A DNA stretch of 64,000 nt. It comes from Brachypterus glaber. Lineage: Eukaryota; Arthropoda; Insecta; Coleoptera; Kateretidae. The DNA lies in assembly GCA_958510825.1 (NCBI GenBank), contig OY294045.1, positions 6,685,916 through 6,749,915 on the forward strand, given 5' to 3'. This document shows positions 22,240 through 32,812 of the stretch, one piece after another. The notes under the pieces are model-generated. The model saw only the letters and a program-made list of their open reading frames with translations. It was not told the DNA's origin and ran no database searches. A program made the translations under genes and the position numbers. Numbering within the stretch: position 1 is the stretch's first letter; each line of letters starts with the position of its first letter.

Positions 22240-23011
22240 GATTTTTTCTACGACTGCTTTAGAATGTAAGCAAATACACACTTTTTAAACACAGAATGAA
22301 TCCAATCCAATGCCTATGTAATACTATAAGAAATAAACAAAGTAAGTATAAAGTATTCTAGCTCTAGATACGGTATGAATATTCCGTATCAAGTGTTAGA
22401 ATGAGCACATGTAGTGCCATCTGTTGTTTATAAAAGTAAAGAAAACTGTAGCAAAATTAGCAAAAATTTATTTATTTTACGATGAAATATTGAATAATTT
22501 AATGCAATTTAAAGTTTTGCGTTAAAATTACATAAAGTTTATTAGTTTTTCTTCATAATTGACCAGTTTTTTATCAATTTAGTTCAAAAAATTAAAACTG
22601 CTCCATCTATTGTTAAATATTTAAACCTCATATCTGTCACAACAATCTGACATAACCTTCATTTTTTGCATTATAAATTTGTAAATATGTGCTAAAATTA
22701 AATAAAAATCTTTTTTAAGTACTGGTTTGAAAAAATTATTAAATAACATTAATTGTTTTATTTAAAAATATGTGTTTTGTTGCATTTACAATGTCGAGTC
22801 ACAAAAAACATGGTCTTTAACCTTGTCCGTAGTTTAAAGCCATACAGTGTTTCATATTTGCAGTCGAAGAAAAAGTATAGTCTACAACACGTATGGAATA
22901 GTCATTCCGCGCTCGCGGGACCGTCATACTCGCCTACCGGCTCGTATGACAAACTTTCCGCTTTCGCGGAATATTGTCTATTCCATACTAGTTACAGAAT
23001 ATACTATTCTT
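22240..23011 (+). mobile_element. Hairpin-ended element, family C, copy 2
   Basis: Subterminal repeat TTTTTTCTACGACTGC (about 22243-22258), a body of ~600 bp, the inverted counterpart GCAGTCGAAGAAAAAG (22859-22874), then a three-tier hairpin (22888-23005). The tiers are GTATGGAATAG/CTATTCCATAC, ATTCCGCG/CGCGGAAT and GTCATAC/GTATGAC, with apex CTCGCCTACCGGCTCG. The right flank is ACTAGTTACAGAATATACTA. It is an inverted copy of 7441-8172. Stem substitutions between the copies mostly fall in loops. The frames spanning the hairpin are not conserved as protein. Confidence 0.78.
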
Positions 23012-23309
23012 GTAAAAATGTATAAAAAATTGGCTCTTTGTTTCCTACCTAAATATACACTAAGTTTAGCAAACAATCACTGGTTCTTATAGTTACCAGA
23101 AGTATAACAAAGTTAAATATTACTGTAACAATCAGTGAATGTTTACTAAATTTTCGTGGGATTTCATATATGCAAAAACGTTTAGTAACAAATTCTCAAT
23201 GTACGTTAAACAGTGTACAATTGTTTTCAATAGACTATTAGTCTCTTCTCATTGAACGTTATTTACTAATAACACTAGGCAACACGGTTTCTTGCCCTGA
23301 TTGGAATCA

Positions 23310-23512
23310 TATGTTTTTTAACTAATTTTGGGTCGCTGAAACCGAATCTCGCCTCAGAATATTTCTATTACCTAAGTTTTCTGAGAAAAATGAGATAAAA
23401 ATGTTAAAAAATCATTATTTTATCCCTCTTTTGTTCTAAAATTATAGGAGATAAAAATATTCCGAGGACAAATTTAGATTCGGCGACTCAATATTAGTTA
23501 AAAATAACTCAA
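23310..23512. repeat. Foldback element, ~60-bp arms
   Basis: TTAACTAATTTTGGGTCGC with GAATCTCGCCTCAGAATATT pairs imperfectly with ATATTCCGAGG and GATTCGGCGACTCAATATTA on the other side. Member of the GGGTCGCTGAATCCGAATCT foldback group. Confidence 0.65.
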
Positions 23513-24795
23513 CTTAAAACATGGAAACTTTAAATTCATAAGTAGAATAAATTGGGATATTATGAAAAAAAATATTAAAAAAAATGGATAATGTGACAAA
23601 CTAAGTAGGAGTGGAGGGTAAGGAGAAGGCTGCATAAGGGGACAAGCTTATCGCCAGGTACTTATGCTAAAAATGGTCAAAAATCATTACTAGGGGGTCA
23701 AAAATGAACTAAAAAAATTTTACGTAATATGGCTCTTATGTAATAAAGTAACATTTTTATGATTTAGAACCATTAAAAAAAAAACAAAACAAAAATACAC
23801 AATATTTTGTTTTATAAATTATTTTTAAATTGGCATAATTACCTGTATCTACTAAAATTTAAAAAATAAGACGTGCTGGATTTTTTTTAAGGTCAAATTT
23901 GAGTTTTGCGACTTTAAATTGATAAGAAAAATATATTTTTTGGGCTCGGGAAAAAAGTTTACACTGTGTACTTTAATTTTGTTTATTTTTCATTTATTTA
24001 CTTTTTACGAACAAACTAAGCAAAATAAAAAAATATTTATATAAATATTTTTATAAATATTTTTATAAATATTTTTATAAATATTTTTATAGAGAATTTT
24101 ATAATCTACAAATTAAGTCCTATTTTTATACAGATTTGATAGTTTTGGCACAAAAAAAAATTAAGTAAACTCTGCACTTTCATTTTAAGCTTTTTATTTT
24201 TTTTTCGCGTACTTACTCTGACAGTAGGTCCTTGGCATATATATTTTTGAGTTCCTCGTATTTTTTTAATATACCCTAAAATTTTCAAAATCCTACTCTT
24301 TTTTTGAAGATTTTGAAAAAAAAAACGTCATTATTTCCTGGACTTATATCTCAAAAATTTCAGATCGGGTCAGATTCAGTTTCTACGCCCTCAAATTAGT
24401 AAGAAAAAGTTACTTTTCGATCGGGGCAAAAAAAAGTTATGATTTGTTGCCTTGTGTAATAATTATTATTGTTAAAGTAACTGTAAACAACTACAGCTAC
24501 CGTTTGAAACCGGGTTTGTCAGAACCTCAGCATTTATTACTGGCTGACTTAAGATAGTCGGGGTTAATTTATTGATCTAATATTATATGGAATAGATTGA
24601 AATCTTGACTTTTAGATAATGAATTTATTTATTTATTTAACAAATCGACTGGTACTTAACCAAGCGTAGAAATAAAAGTATATGGACAAGCAATTAATTG
24701 CTATTCTATATACAATTAGAATCAGACAAACAATTGTGCTACTTGTTAAAGTTTTATAGCAAAAATATGAGTTCTCTATTTAGTACAGTATTCTA
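23513..24795. other. AT-rich stretch with 11-bp tandem repeat
   Basis: No gene is supported. 24043-24092 is a tandem array of about 4.5 units of TAAATATTTTTA. The remainder is AT-rich without recognised repeats. Confidence 0.5.
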
Positions 24796-25653
24796 CACGG
24801 TAAAAATAAATTACATTAAATTACATAGTCCATAAATGGTAATATGTTGCCATAGACCGGTATGGTAAATATTACATAGTCCAGAATGGTAATATTTTGT
24901 ATAGACCGAAACGCTAAAAATTACATAGTCAGAATGGTTATATTTTGCATAGACCAGAACGCTAAAAATTACATAGTCCAGAATGGCTTGGACTTGAAAT
25001 TTGAAAAAAAATATGTACTACTTAGAAAATGTTTGTTCCAAATAACAAGTTTCTGTGTCAAAGCTTTTTTGAAATATCGAAGCGTAAAGTTCATTTGGTT
25101 TAAGAAACCAAACGATTTGCACCCTTAATACGAGTATAAACTGCTAACATCTTTCCGTAAAGATCTATTAGTTGATAAAGATCGTAATTTATAATGAACG
25201 TAAATTTTAGGCCACAAATAAAGCATTTAAATATCGTACATAAATAATATTTACCTTTTTTTACACTTTTAACACTTTAACCTAGCAGCATGCGTCGCTA
25301 TCTCTCTAACAATAACAATATTAAACGGTCCGTTTCATGATTCGACGCCTTCTTGGTTATGTCCAAAGCGCACGCGCGTCTTAAAATAACATAGCCCGAC
25401 ATTGTAAAATCATGTAAAAATATGTAAATCAATGTAAATATATTTTTTTACATTATTTTACATTCTTTTACATTATTTTGCATTCTTTTACATTAATTTA
25501 CATTCTTTTACATTCTTTTACATTATTTTACATTATTTTACATTCTTTTACATAAATTCATGAATTATGCATAGTCCAGAATAGTAAATTTACTATTCCG
25601 TACTATGTAAATTCATGTATTTTTACATTATTTTACATGCAGTTTTTACAGTG
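24796..25653 (-). mobile_element. TA-type inverted-repeat element, family 1, copy 2
   Basis: Reverse-oriented copy of 25-1033: CACGGTAAAAA at the left end, TTTTTACAGTG at the right end, TA on both outer sides (24794-24795, 25654-25655). It contains the CATTCTTTTA decamer array (25450-25550) and CCGTTTCATGATTCGACG-type unique spacer sequence. Non-coding. Confidence 0.8.
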
Positions 25654-25692
25654 TACACAGAAAAACATTTGGTGTTTATTTTCGTACACTTA

Positions 25693-25827
25693 GGCTGGGT
25701 TTATCAATGCTCAGCTAAACTTAACTGTCACATAATTACCATGGCAACTCTAACAAAAATCCAGAATTTGCTCTTAACTGAGACTTATTATTAGATAAAT
25801 TTTAACTACACTTTGATAAACCCAGCC
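25693..25827. mobile_element. 135-bp MITE, GGCTGGGTTTATCAA ends
   Basis: Short element with terminal GGCTGGGTTTATCAA and inverse TTGATAAACCCAGCC; TTA lies before and CTA after. GGC-rich ends plus a TWA-like duplication suggest PIF/Harbinger derivation (inferred). Non-coding. Confidence 0.65.
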
Positions 25828-26345
25828 CTATTGTTAATTCTTTTATTATCCTAAGGTTTCTACACCCTACAACCTTTCCAGATTGCTAGATAAAATATCT
25901 TAAACTATTTTCTGTTGCACCACTCCATTTTTTTTTACTTCCCTGGCCCCTTACCAATATAAGTGTGCAAAATCGAAAAAAGGACGATAATATCCATTTT
26001 GAGATGTTTGTAGGTTGCAAGCATTAATTTTTGGTTGAAAACAAAAAGTTTTTTGAAAAAAAATTATATAAAATAAGAAAAGTTTAAAAAATGTTGAGTC
26101 TTTAGTCCAAAGCGTTCTTAGAAAAATATTTTACAATCAGATTCCAACGCATTGCAACGCTGTAGTTGTAAAGTAGTAAAGTAATGTAGCGGAGAAAACA
26201 GACTTTTTCCTATCTACAGATGTTTTTATTAAAAAAATTCTAAAACGTTTTATGTTTCAAATATTTATTTCTCCGCGGTTTTCAGGTTTAATATTGTATA
26301 TATTTTTTTAAATGTCACTAGGACGTAATTAACCTCTCGAAGTGC

Positions 26346-27349
26346 ATAATAATAATAATAATAATAATCGTTTATTAATTCCAGTTGATCAATAAAATTG
26401 ACATAGGACAAGTCAAAATAATAAGTACAATAACTCTTAACACAAAAAAGTTACAATTTTTTAAACTAAACTAAAAAAAAGTACAAAATGAATACAAAAG
26501 AAAAAGAAAAAAAAGTCATCTTAAATTATATGCTAGAAATTCATCGACAGAATAAAAAGCATTAGAAATAAGTATATCCTTTATTTCTCCAATATATTGG
26601 TTATAACGCAAATTTTTTATACGTATGGGCAATTTATTATGCAGGATGGCTCCAGAATAATAAGGGTTATTTTTAAACAAATCTAATCTGTGTTTTTGAT
26701 ATTCAATATTATCGCCAAAGCGTGTATCATGTTTATGAATATTCTTAAATAAGTCAAAATCAGCAAGATTCAATCTAACAAACTTTAACAATTCCAAAAT
26801 ATAAATACTAGGAAAAGTCAACAGCCGCTGATTAATAAAAGTATTTTTGCAGGTATCTCTGTATTTCAGTCCATACATGCTCCGTATAGCTCTCTTTTGT
26901 ATAACAAATACTCTATCTGATGAAGTTGAGTTTCCCCATAAAATTATACCATAACGAATTATAGATAAAAAGTTTGAGGTATAGAAGGTTCGCACAACAT
27001 CCTTACTACAAATTTGATTAAGTCTCTTTAAAGCAAAACAATTACAAGAACATCTCTTGCATACATAGTTGACATGTTCTTTAAAGTTTAAAGATAAGTC
27101 AATATGGATACCCAATAGTTTTGTCATTAAAACCTGCTCAATACTCCTATTATTTAATCTTATGAGATTGCTTTCCTTATAGTAAGCACCATACGGATAA
27201 AATTGCATTGCTACAGTTTTATTTTGGTTTAACACTAAATTATTTCTTGCAAAGTAGTTTGAAAATTGTAGACCTTCCTGTAGCCTTCTAAGCATTATAT
27301 CTATAGAAGGACTGGATGATACCAAAGTGAAGTCATCTGCAATCAGCAA
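26346..27349 (-). mobile_element. LINE 3' fragment with (ATT)n tail
   Basis: Second non-LTR element fragment in minus orientation: a coding remnant (26516-27349), a short 3' untranslated part, an AATAAACG-type end and an (ATT)n tail at 26346-26368. It is truncated directly upstream of the RT YADD box. I could not find a convincing target duplication on the 5' side. Confidence 0.8.
26516..27349 (-). pseudogene. LINE reverse transcriptase C-terminal half
   Basis: An open stretch of 278 codons that begins at the catalytic IADD box (LIADDFTLVSS, the YADD motif C) and continues through the RT thumb and C-terminal region (MTKLLGIHIDLSLNFKEHV, RYGIILWGNSTS, RAIRSMYGLKYRDTCKN), ending in LAYNLR. The upstream palm, endonuclease and ORF1 are missing and no ATG starts it, so it is a 5'-truncated retrocopy. 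The frame is otherwise intact, so the insertion is younger than the LINE at 10780-13821. Layout is that of Jockey/CR1-type LINEs without an RNase H; the clade is inferred. Confidence 0.88.
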
Positions 27350-27873
27350 AAATAAGAAGACAACCGATATTATTTACTACCAAAACACGTTCATGAAACA
27401 GATACTTTTTCCAGTGTTGTTTATACATTTTTCTTCCCCTATAATACTGACCTTTAAAACTCAATTCCTAACTGGCACAGATTAATTTTGTACAATGTTA
27501 TTCTAAGATTACGTTTCTAATTTAAACAAACTGCACGAGGGTTGATTCCGGAGCATTTATTCGTCCCCCTTGTACTTTAAATAAATCTAAGAGATCGTTT
27601 GTTATGCATACCTACCATGACATGATATAGCACACTTCTAATGCACTTCTTTCGACTACATATTGGTATCAAGTTTCATAGAAATGTCGATATACCTAAG
27701 ACGAAACGACGTATATTGATATTTTTTAATATGTTTTCATAATTTCATGTAACACTGAGATCTAGATTTGGTATTTTTTTATAAAAAGTAATTCGAAATG
27801 AGAGAGAAAATGTTTGCTATGGTAAAGAGGTACAATGTACCTGGTACATGTATTACTTGAAATAAAAATATTC

Positions 27874-28205
27874 TTTATCCAATACATACAGATAATAAGA
27901 CAATTACCAGCTTTATTCTAAACAGATAAACTCAATAATAACCCCCGCGTGGCTTTTACTTTATTGAGTGGATAATTATTTATTTTTCCCACTCAACTGT
28001 CAAATTATTTTCTTGTAAATGTCATTAAAATTTTTAATAAAAATATGAATTCCTAAGCTATCTATTGGATAAAACCTTGTATGGCACTCATGGGTAAACC
28101 GATATTGCCCTATCGAAAATTAACCTGCTTGGCTGACGCCTCGCAGGTTAATTTTCTTATGGGCAATATCTTACTTTACCCACTAGTACCATAAATAACT
28201 ATTGT
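27874..28205 (+). mobile_element. Hairpin-ended element, family A, copy 1
   Basis: Subterminal pair TTTATCCAATA (27874-27884) and TATTGGATAAA (28063-28073) around a ~180-bp body, then a hairpin at 28082-28197. Its tiers are GATATTGCCC/GGGCAATATC and AAAATTAACCTGC/GCAGGTTAATTTT, with apex TTGGCTGACGCCTCG and flank ACTAGTACCATAAATAACTA. The inverted copy is at 41237-41549. Confidence 0.75.
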
Positions 28206-28374
28206 CTTGTAACTTTTCTGACTCTAGATAAACATACACAGCGGTTTTGTTTGTATTTTTTTGTCAAAATTATTAGATAGCTAAATAATCTACATTATAT
28301 CTTTGACATTATCCAGGCCCTCTAGACCAAAGATTATTATAATAAGATCTTTAGTACGGCAGTAAAAAAGAGAG

Positions 28375-28925
28375 AGCTAAGATAGTTATTTTTGTATCAA
28401 GAGCGCAAAATCACTGATATCTGCTTGAGCGTGGAATTTGCTGATCGAGGCGTCTAGCCAAGATCAGCAATCACGCGAAAACAAAAAACACATTTTGCGC
28501 TCTTAATACAAACAACATTTTTTCTACATATACATAAACAAATAAATAAATTTCACACAGTAAGTGACCTTACAAGGTCGCAGCACTTGAGTACAATTTT
28601 TTGTTGGTGTAAAAGTAACATCCTAATCACAGTAACTCTCCATAATTCCTTCGTAAAAACAAATATATAGCACACAAATATTTAGCACACGAAATTGAGA
28701 TTTGATTCAAAATAAATAATAATTTCATATTGAAAAAATGGCTGACCAACATCTCGTCGCATATAACTGATAACTATTTTACGATTGACATGCTGGTTGC
28801 CTACACTGTGCGAGCGAAAAAAATCACTTTTCTCTTTGCTGTCATGGTAATAAGCTGAAAAGTAAAATACTAAGAAATAGGTTATTTTGAAGTCTGAAAA
28901 CTTCATTTGTTTTTGTAGAAATGTT
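28375..28925 (-). mobile_element. Hairpin-ended element, family B (probable)
   Basis: Hairpin 28391-28510 with tiers AAGAGCGCAAAAT/ATTTTGCGCTCTT, GCGTG/CACGC and TTGCTGATC/GATCAGCAA. On the minus strand the apex is TTGGCTAGACGCCTC, one base longer than in family A. TAGAAAAAATGTTG next to the stem (28512-28530, minus) and a weaker TGTAGAAATGTTAAA near 28912 may be the subterminal pair. The body holds only a spurious 74-codon frame. Confidence 0.55.
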
Positions 28926-28989
28926 AAATTTTCTATTAGATCGTAGAAAAAATCTATTTACAGCGTTTTCTCATCAGAACAATAATGGG

Positions 28990-29265
28990 AGAATTATCAT
29001 AGTAGTATATTACGCACCGAATACGTGAACCTAGTTCACTCGATGTGCACTGAAATGGTTTGCGTCTAGGTGCGTATACTATTTTTCCTACGACCTAACA
29101 CCTAAACATCAAAAAACGCAAAAATTATCTTAAAATTAGTTTGTCAATTTGAGGTTATGTGTTTAAATGTGTAAAATCAGCTGATCGTTACTTCCCATCC
29201 GTTGTCATAGGCAACGGATGGGAAATACGCACTAACTACTAACTAGGTCGTAGGAAAAAAATCAT
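28990..29265 (-). mobile_element. Short hairpin-ended element, family E-like
   Basis: TIR TTTTTCCTACGACCTA (29082-29097) and TAGGTCGTAGGAAAAA (29242-29257) bound a 145-bp body containing a CATCCGTTG/CAACGGATG hairpin. Next to it, 28992-29080 folds on GGTGCGTA/TACGCACC with inner TGAACCTAGTTCA and flank GTAATATACTACTAT on the minus strand, matching the flank of the larger family E copies. Confidence 0.6.
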
Positions 29266-29895
29266 TGTCCATCCTGTTTATGAAAAATGTGGCGCTTTCC
29301 TTATTTTATTTAGAAACCCGTTTACGGCGTTTTTTCTTAGTTCTTCTATGTATCTATTACTTACCAGCATTTTTTTTACATCGCTCAATCTATGAAAGAT
29401 TGTTGTAAGACGATCTTTAGCACGGGCGGGAAAAAAGAGGGTGTTGAAATTGTTCAGGTGTGAGGCCAACTAATGGCCTGGAAACACGGAAGTAAAGAGT
29501 TGACAGATTTGTCGCCAAGATCTTTTTGCTTTTAGTGGTTTAACAAATGATTTAAGAGCTGTTTACATTTACAAAAGCATTTGTCATTATAATTACATAC
29601 AATTAATTTCGATTACGAAAACAATTACGTTATTCGTAAATCAATATTGATTTTTGTATTTTAAAATACAAGTTTTTTTAATTTTCAGAAACATATTAGA
29701 AGCGAGAATGGCTTGTCATGAAATAAAAATATAAAATTCCCAATTATTTTGATCACGATAGGCCCGCAGGTGGCCGCCGTGTTTGAGGTACGAATCCTCA
29801 TCTTGTTTCTCTCTCTCTCTTTCTCTTTGACTAGGTAAATCTTCGACTTTACTAGGTATTCCAGAATGCTGGATACCCTGAATAAGTTATTATAG

Positions 29896-30440
29896 TAGTA
29901 GTAATGGTGGGGAGGTCAAGCCTGGCAACTAGACCATATGGTCCTTTTTGCCTACCCCTGTGTTACTAGTTTTTCTACTCTAACGAGGATTTTAGTTGTT
30001 GTACCCCGGGACCTACAGTTTAGCGAGGAATCCGAACCTCGTTTTGTCGGCTTTTTTGGCTAAGTAAGCGGCTTTGATTCTTAAGTTTATTGGCTGGACC
30101 GGCGCCAAACTGCTTAAGGATCATTTTCGCTTGCAGCCTTAGTACAGATCCTCGTTGCTTGGAAGTCCTTAAAGTGAGCTCTGCCAACAGACCTGACAGC
30201 TACCTTGCTGCTCCCTCTCGGTGCGCCCGGGTAGTATCACAGGTCCGAGTGCTATGCGGCATTATCCACTGCAAACCTTTTTCTGTACTGTGTGCTTAGA
30301 TCTTCGGCAGCACAAGCCGACGTGGTGGGGAAACGACGGTATTTTATTTCTGTGAAAAAGTTGTTCCACAACCGAGGATTGAACCCCGGCCTCTCGAATA
30401 CTAGATCGAGGCTTTCACGACTGAGCTACCGCCGCCCCCT
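29896..30440 (-). mobile_element. Complete tRNA-derived SINE, 545 bp, with TSD
   Basis: Minus-strand SINE flanked by the exact 10-bp duplication GTTATTATAG (29886-29895 and 30441-30450). The head (30363-30438) resembles a tRNA: GGGGCGGCGGTAGCTCAGTC (A box TAGCTCAGTCG) and CCGGGGTTCAATCCTCGG (B box GGTTCAATCC), consistent with an internal RNA polymerase III promoter. The ~370-bp body has no frame. The last ~65 bp (29896-29960) match the 3' end of the LINE fragment at 38969-39060 (CAACTAGACCAT, CCTTTTTG blocks) and end in a TAC-type trinucleotide tail. This implies mobilisation by that LINE's reverse transcriptase. Confidence 0.9.
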
Positions 30441-30676
30441 GTTATTATAGCTACTTTTTCAATTTTAAAATAAATAAACAAGGCAAAAAAGTGAAACTTG
30501 TATTAAATATAAATTTTATGCCTTAATCTGAAAGGGCACAGAATCCAAAATCGGCCGGCCTAAAAAATTCCAGCACATTACATTTTTAAAATGTGACCCA
30601 AAATTAATTAACAATAATATTATTCAATCCAAGGGAATAAGTTGCATATCCTTCAGGACATGTTTATGATTTTTTT

Positions 30677-30947
30677 ACATTACATTACATTTTTGTTTAA
30701 CCTCGTACTATTCTACTTAATTAAGCATCCCCTAAGTCCAGGTGTGGGCTAATAGTAGAGGGAACCACCGGCTTTAATTGACTTTCGAACCAATTTATAG
30801 GGAGTGTCCGCTTCACTTACGCCTTCGCCAAATTTAAATTATTAATTAACTAAAAAAAGGAAAATCGGCGCCGGTGAGAATCGAACTCACGCTATTTGGG
30901 TAGTAAACTAGTCAAGTACGACGCGGTAGTCCACTACACCAATCGTA
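30677..30947 (-). mobile_element. tRNA-derived SINE, type 2, full head
   Basis: On the minus strand: A-box-like GATTGGTGTAGTGGACTACC (about 30923-30945), B-box line GTGAGTTCGATTCTCACC (about 30873-30891), then a body shared with 17527-17774 and a (TGTAA)n tail at 30677-30695. The B-box line ACCGGCGCCGA reads like a tRNA acceptor/T arm. No clear target duplication is seen. Confidence 0.85.
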
Positions 30948-31670
30948 AAACCCATTTACGATCAATTATTTTCTTATTTTGGTCTCGTCAGCATCGTGTA
31001 TTGCCATTTCAATTGTTCCATTTGTACTTAAACTAATTCTTTTCCCTAACTTAAATTTTATTATATTCATTTTTTTTAGCTTCCAAGCATCTATGTTTTC
31101 AGACTCGTTTTCAGAAGATACTTGTAACTGTTTAGTTAGTTTTGCTTTTGAAAATAAATATTGGGTATAAGTGGATTTTGGGTATATAAATAGCTGTTTA
31201 CCTTAGAATAAAAATAGATACACACTCCATAATATTGTTTGATCTTCAGTCAGTTCTTTGTTTATTTTGAAAAAAATCAATAAATTTTAATAAACGTGAT
31301 GTTCGCTAAACAGTGTGTTGACTTAAAAGCATAGTAGATGTGTATTCAAGACATATCTTAGCTTCAGGTTGTATTTTCAATTTATATAAAACAACGATTT
31401 TATTTTATACTAAAGAATGGTAAAGGGAATTTTCTAACGTGGCAATCCAAAATAAAAGGTAACACTGTTTTAATATCAGTTGTTTTTACCCCACTTTAGC
31501 ACTCAACGCACCCCGATTTTACCAAAAAACCCCATACCATAACTTTTGATAGGGAACATATTGTTCCAAATTTTAAGTCTTTAGCTCAAAGCGTTCTCGT
31601 GTTTTTCTCACAGATAGAATTATATAGTCATTAAATACAACATTTAGTTATATATGCGCCATTGGCGCAT
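30948..31670. other. AT-rich stretch, nothing recognised
   Basis: Only a spurious 63-codon plus-strand frame; no repeat family or RNA signal was recognised. Confidence 0.4.
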
Positions 31671-31674
31671 TGCG

Positions 31675-31870
31675 CCAACCCGCTACCCAGATAGCACAAA
31701 GTGATACTATGGACGTCCAATGGACATATGTTCATGGACGGCTGTATGTCCATAGGATGCTCATTTTTTCTCTATGGACGTCCCTTGAACATCCGTTCAG
31801 AGTCCAGATGACACAACTGTGTACATCCATAAGGTGTTCGTTCGAACCATACATCCAGCGTCCATAGGAC
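31675..31870. repeat. ATGGACGTCC-rich imperfect repeat
   Basis: Irregular repetition of ATGGACGTCC, GTCCATAGG and ACATCCAT-type words in both orientations, inside a 65-codon frame that is a by-product of the repetition. Similar GGACGTCC-rich repeats are common in insects; not a gene. Confidence 0.55.
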
Positions 31871-32029
31871 TTGCTTTTTTGCTTACTTAAACTGGTTTTT
31901 GCGACTGTGAAAAACTTAATATAACCTTTTTTACTTTCTCATAATAAAAAAGTATTGCGATGGAAAAAAAAACAATCTTAAATCCCGTTATTTTTCTCTG
32001 AAACATCGAGGAAAATCAAAATAAGCAAC

Positions 32030-32490
32030 AAAAACAATGATTGTCTGTCTGTCGGTCTGTCTGTCTGTATCCACGATAACTTAAGAACGCTTTGAGCTAG
32101 CGACTTGAAATTTGGTATACAGATGTATTTTTATATTACCCTGGACAAAATCGTATTTGAGCAAAATCAGTTGAGGGGAAGGGGGGGGGGGTAAAAGGGG
32201 GTTACATTTTTGTTTAGGTAGTAGTTTTTTTATTTACAATAGAAGAAAAGTTTAAAAACCACATAAAACCTATTTTTTTTCAGCATTCCATTTTATTTAT
32301 TTTTTTATTTTCGGAAGATTTGTATTCGTGCAAAAATTTCAATTTTTTTGCGTATTTTTGCGTTTTATGATAACTTAAGAACGCTTTAATCTAGAGACTT
32401 GAAATTTCGCATACAGGTATGTTACTAAAAGTTCTCGTTCGGAATTGTTTTTGGTAAACATTTGAGCGGGGCAAGGGGGGCAAAATAGAA
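32030..32490 (+). repeat. Two tandem copies of the dispersed GTCTG repeat
   Basis: GTCTGTCTGTCGGTCTG, then CACGATAACTTAAGAACGC and GACTTGAAATTTGGTATAC (32041-32125) followed by GGGGGGGGTAAAAGGGGG. The second half repeats from ATGATAACTTAAGAACGC (about 32348) with GAGACTTGAAATTTCGCATA. Confidence 0.65.
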
Positions 32491-32812
32491 TATTTTTCAC
32501 AAAAATTTCAAAATTGGTATATTATTTGAGTCAAATAAATATTAAGTTCATGTAAACAAATATTTTAATTTCAAAATTATTTAATAATGGGAAAAAAATA
32601 ATTCATTTGACAGAAATAAAATGTTTTATTAGTGTAGTGGACCACATATTACTATTATAGCTACTACAATTATTTATAAAGAAAATGTACCTTTACTAAA
32701 AATAATCACAGCCTAAAGTTATTTCACTCAAAGCCTCTCAACTTATCGTCGTCACAAATATCCCGGACAGACAGACCAAGAGACAGATGTTTTTTACGGA
32801 AATCATTTTTTT

